A DNA stretch of 64,000 nucleotides from Billgrantia zhangzhouensis (GTDB lineage: Bacteria > Pseudomonadota > Gammaproteobacteria > Pseudomonadales > Halomonadaceae). Positions 48,638-57,169 of this stretch are shown piece after piece. Position numbers and translations under genes: made by a program. Where the stretch lies: contig NZ_JABFTT010000006.1 of assembly GCF_021404465.1 (NCBI RefSeq), positions 124,001 through 188,000 of the forward strand, read 5' to 3'. The notes beneath the pieces were generated by a model. It made no database searches. It had not been told where the DNA came from and saw only the letters and a list, made by a program, of their open reading frames with translations. The number at the start of each line of letters is the position of its first letter. The stretch's first letter is position 1.

Positions 48638-49687
48638 CTAGATGATCCCGGCTGCCACCAATTCATCGGCTACCGCCTGGAACGTTTCCTGGGGAATCGG
48701 CCCGCCATTGGGCGTCCGCCTGGCGATACGGGCCGCCAGGTCCGGCTGCCTGGCCAAGGGAACTCCCTTGGCTGTCGCCATCCCGAGCATTCCCGAGGAC
48801 TGCTCGGGAGATGCCTTGCATACCACGACCGGTACCGGCGTCTCGCCCTTGACGTAGCGCACCCCCACCAGCCAACCGCCGGCCTCCCCCAGCAACAGCG
48901 AGGCATTCTCCAGACCGGTTCTCGCGGTGTGGGCATACATGTCACGCCGATCGCGCTGGCGGGCACGCCGGATTTCCGGATCTCCCTCCTGATCCTTGCG
49001 TTCGCGTTTCTGCTCCGTCTTCGTCATGCGCTGGTCGCGGCGAAACAGCCAGCTCTGCACCTGCACGTCGATCAGCCCGACGATGAAAAATGCGATCAGC
49101 GCGGTAACGGCCAGTGGCTTGAGCAGCGCCATGAAGACGCCCTCAAGACAACCGAAACCGCAGCGCGGTGCATCCATCAGGGCCTGCAGCCCCAGCCGAA
49201 AGACGATCACGAATGCCGTGGCCAGAGCCGCCATCTTGATCAGTGCCTTGGCGAACTCCGTCATGCCCCGGACCGAAAAGATGCGTTTGAGCCCTTCGGC
49301 GGGATTGATGCGTTCGAACTTCGGCTTGATGGGGTCCACCGAGAATACCGGCCCACGCATGATGAGGAGGTTGGTCAGCACGGCCGCCACGACGGCAATG
49401 ACGATGATCGGCAGGACCGCCCGTACGATGATTTCCACTCCCAGCGCCAGCAGGCGTGGCCACAAGGTGTCAAAGGGCTCGTGGTAGAGGCGCGTCACCG
49501 TGCTAAACAGGTTGCGCACCCGTTGTTCGATGCCATTGGCGGCCATGACCAGATAGAGCGAACCTCCCAGCATCACCATGGCGGTCACCATGTCCGAACT
49601 CTTGCTTACCTGGCCCTTCTTGCGCGCGTCGCGCAGTTTCTTCTCGGAAGGCGGTAGCGATCGTTCTTCGCTGGGCTTCTGGCTCAT
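48638..49687 (-). CDS. sctU: T3SS export switch protein SctU, without the NPTH motif
   Basis: SctU sits at the export gate and normally autocleaves at NPTH to change substrate class. The 349-residue protein has the family start EERSLPPSEKKLRDARKKGQVSKSSD in parts, four membrane helices to about residue 220, and the linker DQRMTKTEQKRERKDQEGDPEIRRAR in parts. The cytoplasmic domain aligns well (SLLLG-EAGG-WLVGVRYVKGETPVP) but residues 268-271 are EAGG instead of NPTH. The rest of the domain is intact. It ends the T3SS operon and overlaps sctT by four bases. Confidence 0.92.
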   Translation of the reverse strand: MSQKPSEERSLPPSEKKLRDARKKGQVSKSSDMVTAMVMLGGSLYLVMAANGIEQRVRNLFSTVTRLYHEPFDTLWPRLLALGVEIIVRAVLPIIVIAVVAAVLTNLLIMRGPVFSVDPIKPKFERINPAEGLKRIFSVRGMTEFAKALIKMAALATAFVIVFRLGLQALMDAPRCGFGCLEGVFMALLKPLAVTALIAFFIVGLIDVQVQSWLFRRDQRMTKTEQKRERKDQEGDPEIRRARQRDRRDMYAHTARTGLENASLLLGEAGGWLVGVRYVKGETPVPVVVCKASPEQSSGMLGMATAKGVPLARQPDLAARIARRTPNGGPIPQETFQAVADELVAAGII

Positions 49688-50529
49688 GTTTCCTCCGCGC
49701 CCCCCGGCGACCCATGCGGCCCTCCCAGCAGCATTTCGAGACGCCGGTATCCTTCTCCCAGTGCCCCGAGCTCCTCTACCAGCAGCGGTATCAGGAAGAC
49801 GATGTAGAGCAGCATCATGAAGGTGAACAACAGGTTCTTGATCGGCAACGACAGCGAGAACACATGCAGGCTGGGCGCCATGCGCGCCAGATAGGCAAGC
49901 ATCAGGTCGGCAAGCAGCATGGCCACCACCAGCGGCGCGATCATCAGCACCCCAACCCGCATCACCTGATCCAGCATGTCCAGCATCAGCAAGGCAGCCC
50001 GCGTCTCCAGCACCGGTACGAAGCTCTCCACCGGCCACAGGCCGTAGCTGGCGTAGAAGCCTTCGAGCATGACCATGAAACCGCCCGAGACGAAGAACAG
50101 CGCGACCAGTGTTACCACCAGCAGCGTGCTGGTGACCCCGGACTCGGTGCTGGCCATCGGGTCGAGCAGTTGCCCCATGGTCGAGGCACGCTGCAGGTCG
50201 ACCAGCTCCCCGGCCACTTCCGCCGCCCAGAAGGGGATGCCGAACACCACGCCGATGACCATGCCGATCAGCAGCTCCTTGACCAGCAACGCGGCCAGGC
50301 CGAAGGTCGACATGGCTTCCAGGGCAGGCAGGGTCGAGAAGATGAACGGCATCATCGGCAGCGCAATGGTCACGGCCACGGCGGAACGGAGGAGGCCGGT
50401 CAGGCCGAGCCGGTTGAACACCGGGCTGACCACGATCACGCCCAGGGCCCGGGCCATGCCCACGGACGCGGCCATGAGCATCGGATAGACCAGCTCGGTG
50501 AGGAAGGGGATGAAGTCATCGAACGTCAT
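49684..50529 (-). CDS. sctT: T3SS export apparatus protein SctT
   Basis: SctT is the FliR-like subunit of the export gate. The 281-residue protein has several long membrane helices, the family region VKELLIGMVIGVVFGIPFWAAEVAGELVDLQRAST in parts near residues 85-115, and the end LPIKNLLFTFMMLLYIVFLIP. The length is typical. It lies 6 bases after sctS and overlaps sctU. Confidence 0.94.
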   Translation of the reverse strand: MTFDDFIPFLTELVYPMLMAASVGMARALGVIVVSPVFNRLGLTGLLRSAVAVTIALPMMPFIFSTLPALEAMSTFGLAALLVKELLIGMVIGVVFGIPFWAAEVAGELVDLQRASTMGQLLDPMASTESGVTSTLLVVTLVALFFVSGGFMVMLEGFYASYGLWPVESFVPVLETRAALLMLDMLDQVMRVGVLMIAPLVVAMLLADLMLAYLARMAPSLHVFSLSLPIKNLLFTFMMLLYIVFLIPLLVEELGALGEGYRRLEMLLGGPHGSPGGAEET

Positions 50530-50535
50530 GGGATC

Positions 50536-50805
50536 TCAACGCGACCAGACGGCGAAGTTGTCCAGCACCTGGTCGGTCAGGTTGACGAGCTGGCCTACCA
50601 GTAGCGGCCCTCCCACGATCAGCACCAGCATGATCACGATGACCTTCACCGCCTGGGGCAGCGATTGATCCTGGATCTGGGTCAGCGCTTGCAGCAGGCC
50701 GATGCCGAAGCCGATCACGATGGCGGCCAGCAGCGCCGGTGCCGACAGCAGCAATACGGTCCACAGGGCATTGCTCATCAGCGAGAGGAAGATGTCGCCG
50801 GTCAC
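50536..50805 (-). CDS. sctS: T3SS export apparatus protein SctS
   Basis: SctS is the FliQ-like small gate subunit. The 89-residue protein has two membrane helices with the family loop GFGIGLLQALTQIQDQSLPQAVKVI in parts around residue 30-55. Length and order (R-S-T-U) are standard. It begins 5 bases after sctR. Confidence 0.95.
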   Translation of the reverse strand: MTGDIFLSLMSNALWTVLLLSAPALLAAIVIGFGIGLLQALTQIQDQSLPQAVKVIVIMLVLIVGGPLLVGQLVNLTDQVLDNFAVWSR

Positions 50806-50810
50806 GTCGG

Positions 50811-51467
50811 TCAGCCTCCGTAGCTGAGAATCAGGCCGTGCATCAGGCGCGACCAGCCATCCACGGCAACGAACAGGAAGATCTTCAGCGGCACCGAGAT
50901 CAGCGGCGGGGCCACCATGACCATGCCCATGGCCATCAACACGTTGGCCACCACCAGGTCGATGACCAGGAACGGAATGTAGATCAGAAAACCGATCTGG
51001 AAGGCACGCACCAGTTCGGAGGTGACGAAGGCTGGGATCAGCACCACCAGATCGTCCTCCTGCAGGTTCTCGCGGGCCTGCTCCGACCAGATGTTGCGAG
51101 TGGCGTCGAGGAAGAAGGCGCGCTCTCTCTCGTTGGCATAGAGCGACAGATATTCCTGCAACGGCTCGCGCAGCAACGCACCGGTCGCGCGTATGTCCTC
51201 GATGCTATCGAACGAGCCGCCCTGAGCCTCGAGCCGATAAGTGATTTCCCCGACCAGTGGCGTGGTGATATAGACCGTCAGTACCAGGGCGATGCCATAG
51301 AGCACCAGATTGGGAGGTGTCTGCTGGATGCCGAGGGCGTTGCGGATCAGGAACAGTACCACGGCGATCTTGAGAAACGAGGTCATGGTCACCACCGCCA
51401 GGGGCAGCAGCCCCAGGCCGGCGATGACGATGATCATGCCTACCAGGTTGGGCTGCACCTCATCCAT
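50811..51467 (-). CDS. sctR: T3SS export apparatus protein SctR
   Basis: SctR is the FliP-like core of the export gate. The 218-residue protein shows TSFLKIAVVLFLIRNALGIQQTPPN in parts near residue 30, FVTSELVRAFQIGFLIYIPFLVIDLVVANVLMAMGM in parts near 145-180, and the end LKIFLFVAVDGWSRL. No signal peptide is obvious. It overlaps the end of sctQ by eight bases. Confidence 0.96.
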   Translation of the reverse strand: MDEVQPNLVGMIIVIAGLGLLPLAVVTMTSFLKIAVVLFLIRNALGIQQTPPNLVLYGIALVLTVYITTPLVGEITYRLEAQGGSFDSIEDIRATGALLREPLQEYLSLYANERERAFFLDATRNIWSEQARENLQEDDLVVLIPAFVTSELVRAFQIGFLIYIPFLVIDLVVANVLMAMGMVMVAPPLISVPLKIFLFVAVDGWSRLMHGLILSYGG

Positions 51468-51726
51468 CGATCTGCAGCCTCACGATCTGCACGCCCAGGC
51501 TGTCGCCGATCTCCACCAGCCGCCCCCGTCCCATGCGCCGGCCGTTGACCAGGATGTCGACAGCCTCCTGTGCCGGTTTCTTCAACGGCAGCACACTCCC
51601 CGCATCCAGGGTGCGCAGCTCACCCAGGGTCAGTTCCAGGCGACCGAACTCACAGGCAAGTTGCACCGGCAGCTCGTCCAGGGCCGCTTCCGGAGCGGCC
51701 TGCGGGTCTTGCGTATTCTCTGCCAT
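51460..51726 (-). CDS. SctQ-C, internal in-frame product of sctQ
   Basis: Inside sctQ an in-frame ATG at 51726 (MAENTQDPQAA) follows a strong Shine-Dalgarno AAAGGAGG (51736-51743) with about 9 bases spacing. It would give an 88-residue protein consisting of the C-terminal SpoA domain. Alternative products of this type are established for YscQ and SpaO, where the small form assembles with full-length SctQ. Expression here is inferred from the ribosome binding site. Confidence 0.68.
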   Translation of the reverse strand: MAENTQDPQAAPEAALDELPVQLACEFGRLELTLGELRTLDAGSVLPLKKPAQEAVDILVNGRRMGRGRLVEIGDSLGVQIVRLQIDG

Positions 51727-52581
51727 GTCGTCATGCCTCCTTTGCTTCCAGCGGGAATCGTCATCGAACGGGGCGGGCTCCGGTGCGCTGCGCGCTACGG
51801 TCGGGGACACCGGGGCCAGCAGGTGCAGGCCATCGTCCTTCTCCACTGCCTCGGCCAGCAGTTGACCCGCGATCATGAGCGTCTTGGCCGGCGGCTCGAG
51901 CAATACCACGTCTCCCGGTACCAGGCTGCGCAGTTCGCCCAATCGAAGCTGCTGGCGACCGGCGATCCATTGCACGGTCATCGGCAGCGCCGAGCAGGGT
52001 TTCGCCAGTGGAGGCGGCAGAGATTTCAGCAACGGCGCCAAGCGGCGCAGGGCGGCAGCGCTCAACGACAGCGCCAAGTCGCCTGCCGGCGCTTCATCCT
52101 CCACACGCAGTACGATGCGCAGCGCTGTCGCATCGACAGGCTCGAGGGTCGCCGCGTGGAGCTGAATGGCACAGCCGAGGCGCGCCTCCAGCGGCTCGAT
52201 CCATCCCAGCAGGGCGTATTCCAGCCACAGCGCCAGGAGGTCGCCTGCGCATTGCTCCAGCGGTAATCGCAGCGCCAGATGACGCGTCAGGGCCGCCAGG
52301 CTCCGTGGCGAGAGGTGCAGGGTCGCCACGGCCTCACCCATGCTGATGCCTACCGTCATGGGTAGGGCGGGGTCGCTGTCCTGAGCGACGCTCAGGCGTA
52401 GCGAACGCTCCCCCAACGCGAGAGTGAATGGCGGTCGTGGCCGATGCAGCGCATTGAGCACGGCGACATACTCGGGTTCGAAGCGCGGCAAGCGGGCGGG
52501 CTCGCTTGCCGCGACCACTCCCATGGCTTGCCTGATACGTTCGGGCGTGGCACGGTGCCGCCGCTCCTGTTCAAGTTTCAT
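51460..52581 (-). CDS. sctQ: T3SS sorting-platform protein SctQ
   Basis: SctQ builds the cytoplasmic sorting platform. The 373-residue protein has a weakly conserved N-terminal two-thirds, a SpoA-like segment near residues 215-270 (MTVQWIAGRQQLRLGELRSLVPGD in parts), and a clear C-terminal SpoA domain from about 300 (LPVQLACEFGRLELTLGELRTLDAGSVLPL in parts, VDILVNGRRMGRGRLVEIGDSLGVQIVRL in parts). GGAGGG lies 7 bases before ATG 52581. It also encodes a short C-terminal product from an internal start. Confidence 0.9.
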   Translation of the reverse strand: MKLEQERRHRATPERIRQAMGVVAASEPARLPRFEPEYVAVLNALHRPRPPFTLALGERSLRLSVAQDSDPALPMTVGISMGEAVATLHLSPRSLAALTRHLALRLPLEQCAGDLLALWLEYALLGWIEPLEARLGCAIQLHAATLEPVDATALRIVLRVEDEAPAGDLALSLSAAALRRLAPLLKSLPPPLAKPCSALPMTVQWIAGRQQLRLGELRSLVPGDVVLLEPPAKTLMIAGQLLAEAVEKDDGLHLLAPVSPTVARSAPEPAPFDDDSRWKQRRHDDMAENTQDPQAAPEAALDELPVQLACEFGRLELTLGELRTLDAGSVLPLKKPAQEAVDILVNGRRMGRGRLVEIGDSLGVQIVRLQIDG

Positions 52582-53059
52582 CCAGCGGCCCTCCTTGCAC
52601 CGGACCATCCTCGAGATCGGCTTCGAGGCGGCTCTCTGCTTTGATCCGGCCCGTCTGCTGGCGCCGTGCAAGCAGCTTTTCCAGCGCCTCCCTGGCATGG
52701 GCGCGCCGCTTCCAGGTTTCGGCATGCCGCTCGCACTCATCGAGCAAGCGGCTACGCTCCCGCTCGACCGCCGCACGCACTCTGACCAATTCGGCCTGAC
52801 GGTGATAATGATCGTCGAGAGCTTGGCGGGCCTGCTCCAGTTCCGCTGGCGACAAGGTTTCCCCTTCCGCCGCCTCGAACCACCCCTGCTCGAGGCGGTC
52901 GAACTCGCCGCGTTCACGCTCGAGCGACAGGTCGAGTGCATCGAGACGGTCCGCCTCTTGACGGTAACGGCGCCGTTGCTCCTGCAGAACGAATGCCGCT
53001 TGGCGTTCGCGCCGTTCGCGCAGCGCTTTGAGGTGCTCGAGACGGCACCGGTCGCTCAT
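52571..53059 (-). CDS. sctO: T3SS stalk protein SctO
   Basis: SctO is the FliJ-like coiled coil that links the ATPase to the export gate. The 162-residue product is almost entirely charged helix ([25 protein letters not shown]-type heptads, [18 protein letters not shown]) with no membrane segment. Sequence conservation of SctO is low, so the call rests on its place between sctN and sctQ, size and coiled-coil character. It overlaps sctN (ATGA) and sctQ (11 bases). Confidence 0.82.
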   Translation of the reverse strand: MSDRCRLEHLKALRERRERQAAFVLQEQRRRYRQEADRLDALDLSLERERGEFDRLEQGWFEAAEGETLSPAELEQARQALDDHYHRQAELVRVRAAVERERSRLLDECERHAETWKRRAHAREALEKLLARRQQTGRIKAESRLEADLEDGPVQGGPLDET

Positions 53060-54393
53060 GACAGCACCTCGCTCATGCGCTGCATGGTGTCCTCGAATCC
53101 GCTGTACTCGGTCTCGCTCTGACGCAGGAAGGCCTCGATGGCAGCATGCCGGGCAACCGCCTCGTCGGTGGCAGGATCGCTGCCTTCACGATACTCGCCG
53201 ACCTGCAGCAGCAGTTCGACGTCGCGGTAGCGTGCCAGCAGGTCGCGCAGCCGGCTGGCATTGCGTCGCTGCTCGCGGGAGGCGACGGCATCCATCAGAC
53301 GGCTGCGGCTGGCGAGGACATCGATCGCCGGGAAGTGGTCGCGTTTGGCCAGGTCGGCGCTGAGCACGATGTGGCCGTCGAGGATGGCCCGCGTCTCCTC
53401 GGCGACCGGATCGAGGCTGCCGTCGCCTTCGGTCAGCACGGTATAGAGCGCGGTGATGCTACCGCTGGCTCCCGGCCCCGCCCGTTCCAGCAAGCGCGGC
53501 AAGGCGGCAAAGAACGAGGGCGGATAACCCCGCCGTGTAGGCGGCTCCCCGGCGGCCAGGCCGATCTCGCGCTGGGCCCGGGCGAAGCGGGTGATGCTGT
53601 CGACCAGTAGCAGGACGTCGCGGCCCAGGTCGCGAAAGTACTCCGCCACGGTGGTGGCCACCATGGCGGCACGGGCCCGCTCGATGGCCGGGCGATCGGA
53701 GGTGGCCACCACGCAGACGGTGCGTCGCCTCGCCTCGGCATTCAAGCGCATCTCGAGCAGCTCGCGCACCTCACGGCCGCGCTCGCCGATCAGCCCCAAC
53801 ACGATGACCTCCGCCTCGCTGCCCCCGACAATGGTCGACAGAAGGGAGGACTTACCTACGCCGGGCTCGCCGAAGATGCCAACGCGCTGGCCGCGTGCCA
53901 CGGTCAGCAGGCCGTCGATGGCACGGATGCCCAGCGCCAGCGGATGCTGGATCAATTGGCGCGTTAGCGGCGGTGGCGGCTCGGCATGGACGGGATACAG
54001 CGACAGCCGCTTATCGCCACGCTCGGGCCTGCTATCGAGGAAGGTGCCCAGCGGGCTGATCACCCGCCCCAGCAGCGCCTCTCCCACCGGTACCCCCTGC
54101 GGCCCCCCGGTCGTGATTACTTCGGCTCGGGTCGACATGCCCTGTAGATCGCCGATCGGCGAGAGAATGGCATGCTCCTCCTCAAAGCCGATCACCTCGG
54201 CGGCGACATGACGGCCGCTCAGCGGGTCACGCAGATAGCACAGTTCACCGATTCCGGTACCGTCGACGCTGGCATGCACCAACAGGCCACGAATGCGACG
54301 CACCCGTCCATGCACCGGGCGCAGCTCGGCTTCCTCCAGGCGTTCGCCCAGCCGTGGCAGCAGCGCTTCGAGTTCGGCTTGCGGCAGGTTCAT
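53056..54393 (-). CDS. sctN: T3SS ATPase SctN
   Basis: SctN is the hexameric ATPase that unfolds and releases substrates. The 445-residue protein has Walker [17 protein letters not shown] near residue 165, [19 protein letters not shown], Walker [21 protein letters not shown] and the catalytic/arginine-finger region [16 protein letters not shown]. The frame is open to 54492, but AAGGAG before ATG 54393 and family length fix the start. It overlaps sctL by one base and sctO by four. Confidence 0.96.
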   Translation of the reverse strand: MNLPQAELEALLPRLGERLEEAELRPVHGRVRRIRGLLVHASVDGTGIGELCYLRDPLSGRHVAAEVIGFEEEHAILSPIGDLQGMSTRAEVITTGGPQGVPVGEALLGRVISPLGTFLDSRPERGDKRLSLYPVHAEPPPPLTRQLIQHPLALGIRAIDGLLTVARGQRVGIFGEPGVGKSSLLSTIVGGSEAEVIVLGLIGERGREVRELLEMRLNAEARRRTVCVVATSDRPAIERARAAMVATTVAEYFRDLGRDVLLLVDSITRFARAQREIGLAAGEPPTRRGYPPSFFAALPRLLERAGPGASGSITALYTVLTEGDGSLDPVAEETRAILDGHIVLSADLAKRDHFPAIDVLASRSRLMDAVASREQRRNASRLRDLLARYRDVELLLQVGEYREGSDPATDEAVARHAAIEAFLRQSETEYSGFEDTMQRMSEVLS

Positions 54394-54983
54394 CACCGCG
54401 TCTCCTTGTCGTTCGTCAGCGCACGCCGCAGGGCACTCAGTTGGGCATCGAGGCCGACATCGACAATGGCCACCGGACTGACCAGCAGGCATTGCCCCGC
54501 ACCTAACTGCTCATCGCCCTCGACACGCCATGCAGGGCCACCGGCCGTTGCCCCAGCGGACAGCAGCGCCTCGACATTCGCTACGTTCTCAGGAGCGACG
54601 CGCACGCTGACCCGCATGTCGTGGCGAAACTCGCGCAGGGCCTGACGCGCGCAGCGGCCCACCAGCTCGGCGGCGTCGAACTCACCCAGGATGCGCTGCA
54701 ACATGCGCAGGCAAAGCTCCGTCAGCGACTGGTCGAGCCCTGACAGGTAACGCTCTACCCGCTGGGTGGTTTGCGCCAGCAGCTCGGCCGCCTGGGCTTC
54801 GCCTTCCCGACGCCCTTCCTCGAAACCATCGGCATAGCCGCTGGCGGCAACATGGCGCGTCCTGGCTTCCATCTCCCGAGCCCGCACCCGGGCACGTTCG
54901 AGAAAGGCGTAACCGTCGATCCAGGCCTTGGCCTCGGCGCTACGCAGAATGACCTTGCCCGGCCCCGCCGGCAGTTCGTGCAT
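54393..54983 (-). CDS. sctL: T3SS stator protein SctL
   Basis: SctL is the FliH-like stator that binds SctN and SctQ. The 196-residue protein has a helical, charged N-terminal half ([38 protein letters not shown]) and a C-terminal domain ([57 protein letters not shown]) typical of YscL/NolV. AAGGAG lies 8 bases before ATG 54983. It overlaps sctK by 44 bases. Confidence 0.9.
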   Translation of the reverse strand: MHELPAGPGKVILRSAEAKAWIDGYAFLERARVRAREMEARTRHVAASGYADGFEEGRREGEAQAAELLAQTTQRVERYLSGLDQSLTELCLRMLQRILGEFDAAELVGRCARQALREFRHDMRVSVRVAPENVANVEALLSAGATAGGPAWRVEGDEQLGAGQCLLVSPVAIVDVGLDAQLSALRRALTNDKETR

Positions 54984-55626
54984 GCTCTGTCTCCTTGATC
55001 TCGGCGGCGATGATGGCGGCGGCACGCCGCACGATGCCCGGCCCCTTGCTCCGCGCTTGCGGAATGGCATCCGCCGCTGCCGCTTGTGGCAAGCCATCGG
55101 CCAGCCCCAACCTCAGCCAGGCGACCCACTCGGATGTCAGCAGTGCCAGCCAGGCCAGCACGCAAGCCTCTCCATCGCGCCATACCTCCCGCTCCAGGGT
55201 CTCGATGTCCTCGCTGGACGCACTCGCCACGGCCAGCTCACGGTTGGCCACGGCAGCGGCATAGGCGGACTCACCGAAACGCTGCTGGAGCGCTACGACA
55301 CGAGGCGCACGAATCTCCCGCACGAAAGCCATGGCGTGGCAGATCGCGCCGCAATACCGGACCAGCGTCGCGCCCGCATGAGGCGGTAGCGTCAGCCAGG
55401 GTGCATCTTCTTGCGCGGGGGTCGGCAGCGCTTCGGGTGGCACCAGGCCATGGCGCTCAACCAAGCGGTGTGCCAGGCGGCGCTGGAAACGGGGATGGCC
55501 GACGACATCCTCCAGCGTCGCTCCATCGGCCACGCCGCCCAGGCAGTCGTCCAGCCAAGGGCGCGCAATGTAATGCGTTGGCGCCTCGACGAAGGCACGC
55601 CATGCGGTGGCCTGCAACCCGCTCAT
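54940..55626 (-). CDS. sctK: T3SS sorting-platform protein SctK (YscK/NolU-like)
   Basis: SctK caps the sorting-platform pods. The 228-residue protein is weakly conserved but has the expected size and position between sctJ and sctL. Visible features are an early THYIARPWLDDCLGG, a central LVRYCGAICHAMAFVREIRA and a long helical C-terminus (ARRAAAIIAAEIKETE-like). The assignment is mainly positional, matching the nolT-nolU-nolV order of rhizobial systems. Confidence 0.75.
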   Translation of the reverse strand: MSGLQATAWRAFVEAPTHYIARPWLDDCLGGVADGATLEDVVGHPRFQRRLAHRLVERHGLVPPEALPTPAQEDAPWLTLPPHAGATLVRYCGAICHAMAFVREIRAPRVVALQQRFGESAYAAAVANRELAVASASSEDIETLEREVWRDGEACVLAWLALLTSEWVAWLRLGLADGLPQAAAADAIPQARSKGPGIVRRAAAIIAAEIKETEHARTAGGAGQGHSA

Positions 55627-56411
55627 GTCGGCGGCTCCAGGTCATAGGGATCGCGCCGGCGCCGCTGCCAGGCCATCCAGCCCAGCGCCCCGGCAAGGCT
55701 CAACAGCAGGACGACGAAGCCACCGAACAGCCAACTGATTCGACCGACGCTATTCGCCGGCATGGCAATGCCGAGGAAGGCGCTCGTCGGGGGAGCTATG
55801 TCTCCCCTTGGCTCCAGTCTCACCGCCACCACCGGCACCACCGACACCTTGTCGTAGGAGAGCCCTGCGATGCCGTTGGCTACCAGTGTCTTGACGCGCG
55901 GGATCAGCGGCCCCACATCGAGATCGGGCGCATGGCGAATGAAGACCGAGGCCGACGAGGGTGTACTGTTCTGCCGCATCAGGTCGTTTTCCGGCAGCAC
56001 CACATGCACCCGCGCCGTGAGCACGCCGTCGATCTGCGATACCGTGTGCGACAGCTCCTCGCTGAGCGCATAGAGCATCTGTGCACGCTCCTGGAGTGGC
56101 GAAGAGACCAGGCTGTTGCTCTGGAACACCTCGCCGAGGTTGGAGTAACGCTCCTGCGGCAACCCGAGGCGGTCCAGGATCTCGACCGCCTCGGCGAAAC
56201 GATCCTTGTCGACGGTCACCGTCATGCGGCCATCATCCGCCGCGACCCGCTTGGCGGAGATGCCATGCCGTGCCAGCGTTGCCACCATGACGTTGGCCTC
56301 GCGCTCGCTGAGGTCGGTGTAAAGTTCGGCATCACAGGCCTGCAGGCCAAGCGCCACGATCAGGATTGCGAGCACCTGCAGCAGGCCCCGGCTTCGTTGG
56401 GCAACTCGCAA
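55623..56411 (-). CDS. sctJ: T3SS inner-membrane ring lipoprotein SctJ
   Basis: SctJ forms the inner ring of the basal body. The preferred start is a TTG at 56411, preceded by GAGGA at 7-8 bases and directly after sctI; it gives a 262-residue lipoprotein with lipobox VALGLQAC at about residue 26. The two ring domains follow (AELYTDLSEREANVMVATL, GISAKRVAADDGRMTVTVD, VFQSNSLVSSPLQERAQMLYALSEELSHT in parts), then VHVVLPENDLMR and a C-terminal membrane helix ending in RRRRDPYD. Confidence 0.93.
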   Translation of the reverse strand: MRVAQRSRGLLQVLAILIVALGLQACDAELYTDLSEREANVMVATLARHGISAKRVAADDGRMTVTVDKDRFAEAVEILDRLGLPQERYSNLGEVFQSNSLVSSPLQERAQMLYALSEELSHTVSQIDGVLTARVHVVLPENDLMRQNSTPSSASVFIRHAPDLDVGPLIPRVKTLVANGIAGLSYDKVSVVPVVAVRLEPRGDIAPPTSAFLGIAMPANSVGRISWLFGGFVVLLLSLAGALGWMAWQRRRRDPYDLEPPT

Positions 56412-56415
56412 GCGG

Positions 56416-56841
56416 CTATCCTCGCAGTACCGTCGAGCACATGCCCGACACTTGGCCCGCGCCAGTCGCCAGCAGCTTGGCGTTGCACGCATGGTCGAAT
56501 ACCTCGCGCAGTCCCTCCAGCATGCGCTCGAACTGCACATCGCCCAGCGCCTCCGCGCCCTCAACTTGCGCGCTGCTCTCGCCCTGAGTGGCCTCACGGC
56601 TCGCCACGGAGCGCGAGGCATCACTATCACCCGCCCCCTGCAGGGGGTGGAGCAACTGCTCGATGGAACCCGACATGCGGTCGAACAGGCTCTCGCCCAG
56701 CTCGGCCGGTGTCATGGCGCTCTGGTTCGAGCCAGACGTGCGTGCCATATGCTCGAAGAGATTCTGGTCCGCCAGGGCTGTGGAGCCGGAAGCCCCTTCC
56801 AGCCCGGGCATCTGAGTCGCTCCCGTGGTCGTCGCTATCAT
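56416..56841 (-). CDS. sctI: T3SS inner rod/needle-type protein SctI (NolB position)
   Basis: The 141-residue protein has a flexible N-terminal half rich in Ser, Thr and Gly and a C-terminal amphipathic helix ending NAKLLATGAGQVSGMCSTVLRG (in parts), which matches the conserved tail of SctI/HrpB-type inner rod proteins. ATG 56841 with GAGGTG upstream is preferred to 56865. It is immediately upstream of sctJ, the place of nolB in rhizobial systems and of sctI in others. Confidence 0.75.
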   Translation of the reverse strand: MIATTTGATQMPGLEGASGSTALADQNLFEHMARTSGSNQSAMTPAELGESLFDRMSGSIEQLLHPLQGAGDSDASRSVASREATQGESSAQVEGAEALGDVQFERMLEGLREVFDHACNAKLLATGAGQVSGMCSTVLRG

Positions 56842-56873
56842 CACGTTCACCTCGCCACCGTACATTCATCTCA

Positions 56874-56907
56874 AACTGGCACCTCACAACTGGCACCTCA
56901 CAACTGG
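56874..56907. repeat. 14-bp tandem repeat upstream of sctI
   Basis: AACTGGCACCTCAC is repeated 2.4 times in tandem between the 60-residue protein gene and sctI. It may reflect slippage; a role in translation is not evident. Confidence 0.8.
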
Positions 56908-56960
56908 GCCTATGCGTTCGGCCCGCTAATGGGCCGTCCGCGCCCTGCCATGGGCCGGGA

Positions 56961-57143
56961 TCAGCCCTCGTCCTTGAGCATTTCACCGGCGTAATCCATC
57001 ACATGCATCGTCGCCAGGGAGCCTACGGCCTGGCCAACAATGGCGTTGACCTGGGCGGTTTCGACGGCCTCGTCGAATGCCTGCTGGTCCGTACCGGCTA
57101 CGTCGTTTCCACCTGTTGCACCTGTGGGTTCGATACCGTTCAT
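56961..57143 (-). CDS. Small T3SS-associated protein, candidate needle or co-chaperone
   Basis: This 60-residue acidic protein (MNGIEPTGATGGNDVAGTDQ at the start) is a disordered head followed by one amphipathic helix (FDEAVETAQVNAIVGQAV, MHVMDYAGEMLKDE). AGGAGA lies 8 bases before ATG 57143, so it is likely real. I do not recognise it. Its place between the secretin N-domain gene and sctI, and its helical build, suggest an SctF-like needle subunit or an HrpF/SctE-type small partner. SctF proteins are usually near 80 residues. Confidence 0.6.
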   Translation of the reverse strand: MNGIEPTGATGGNDVAGTDQQAFDEAVETAQVNAIVGQAVGSLATMHVMDYAGEMLKDEG

Positions 57144-57169
57144 CTGGACTTTCTCCTCTCGTGTCGCCG

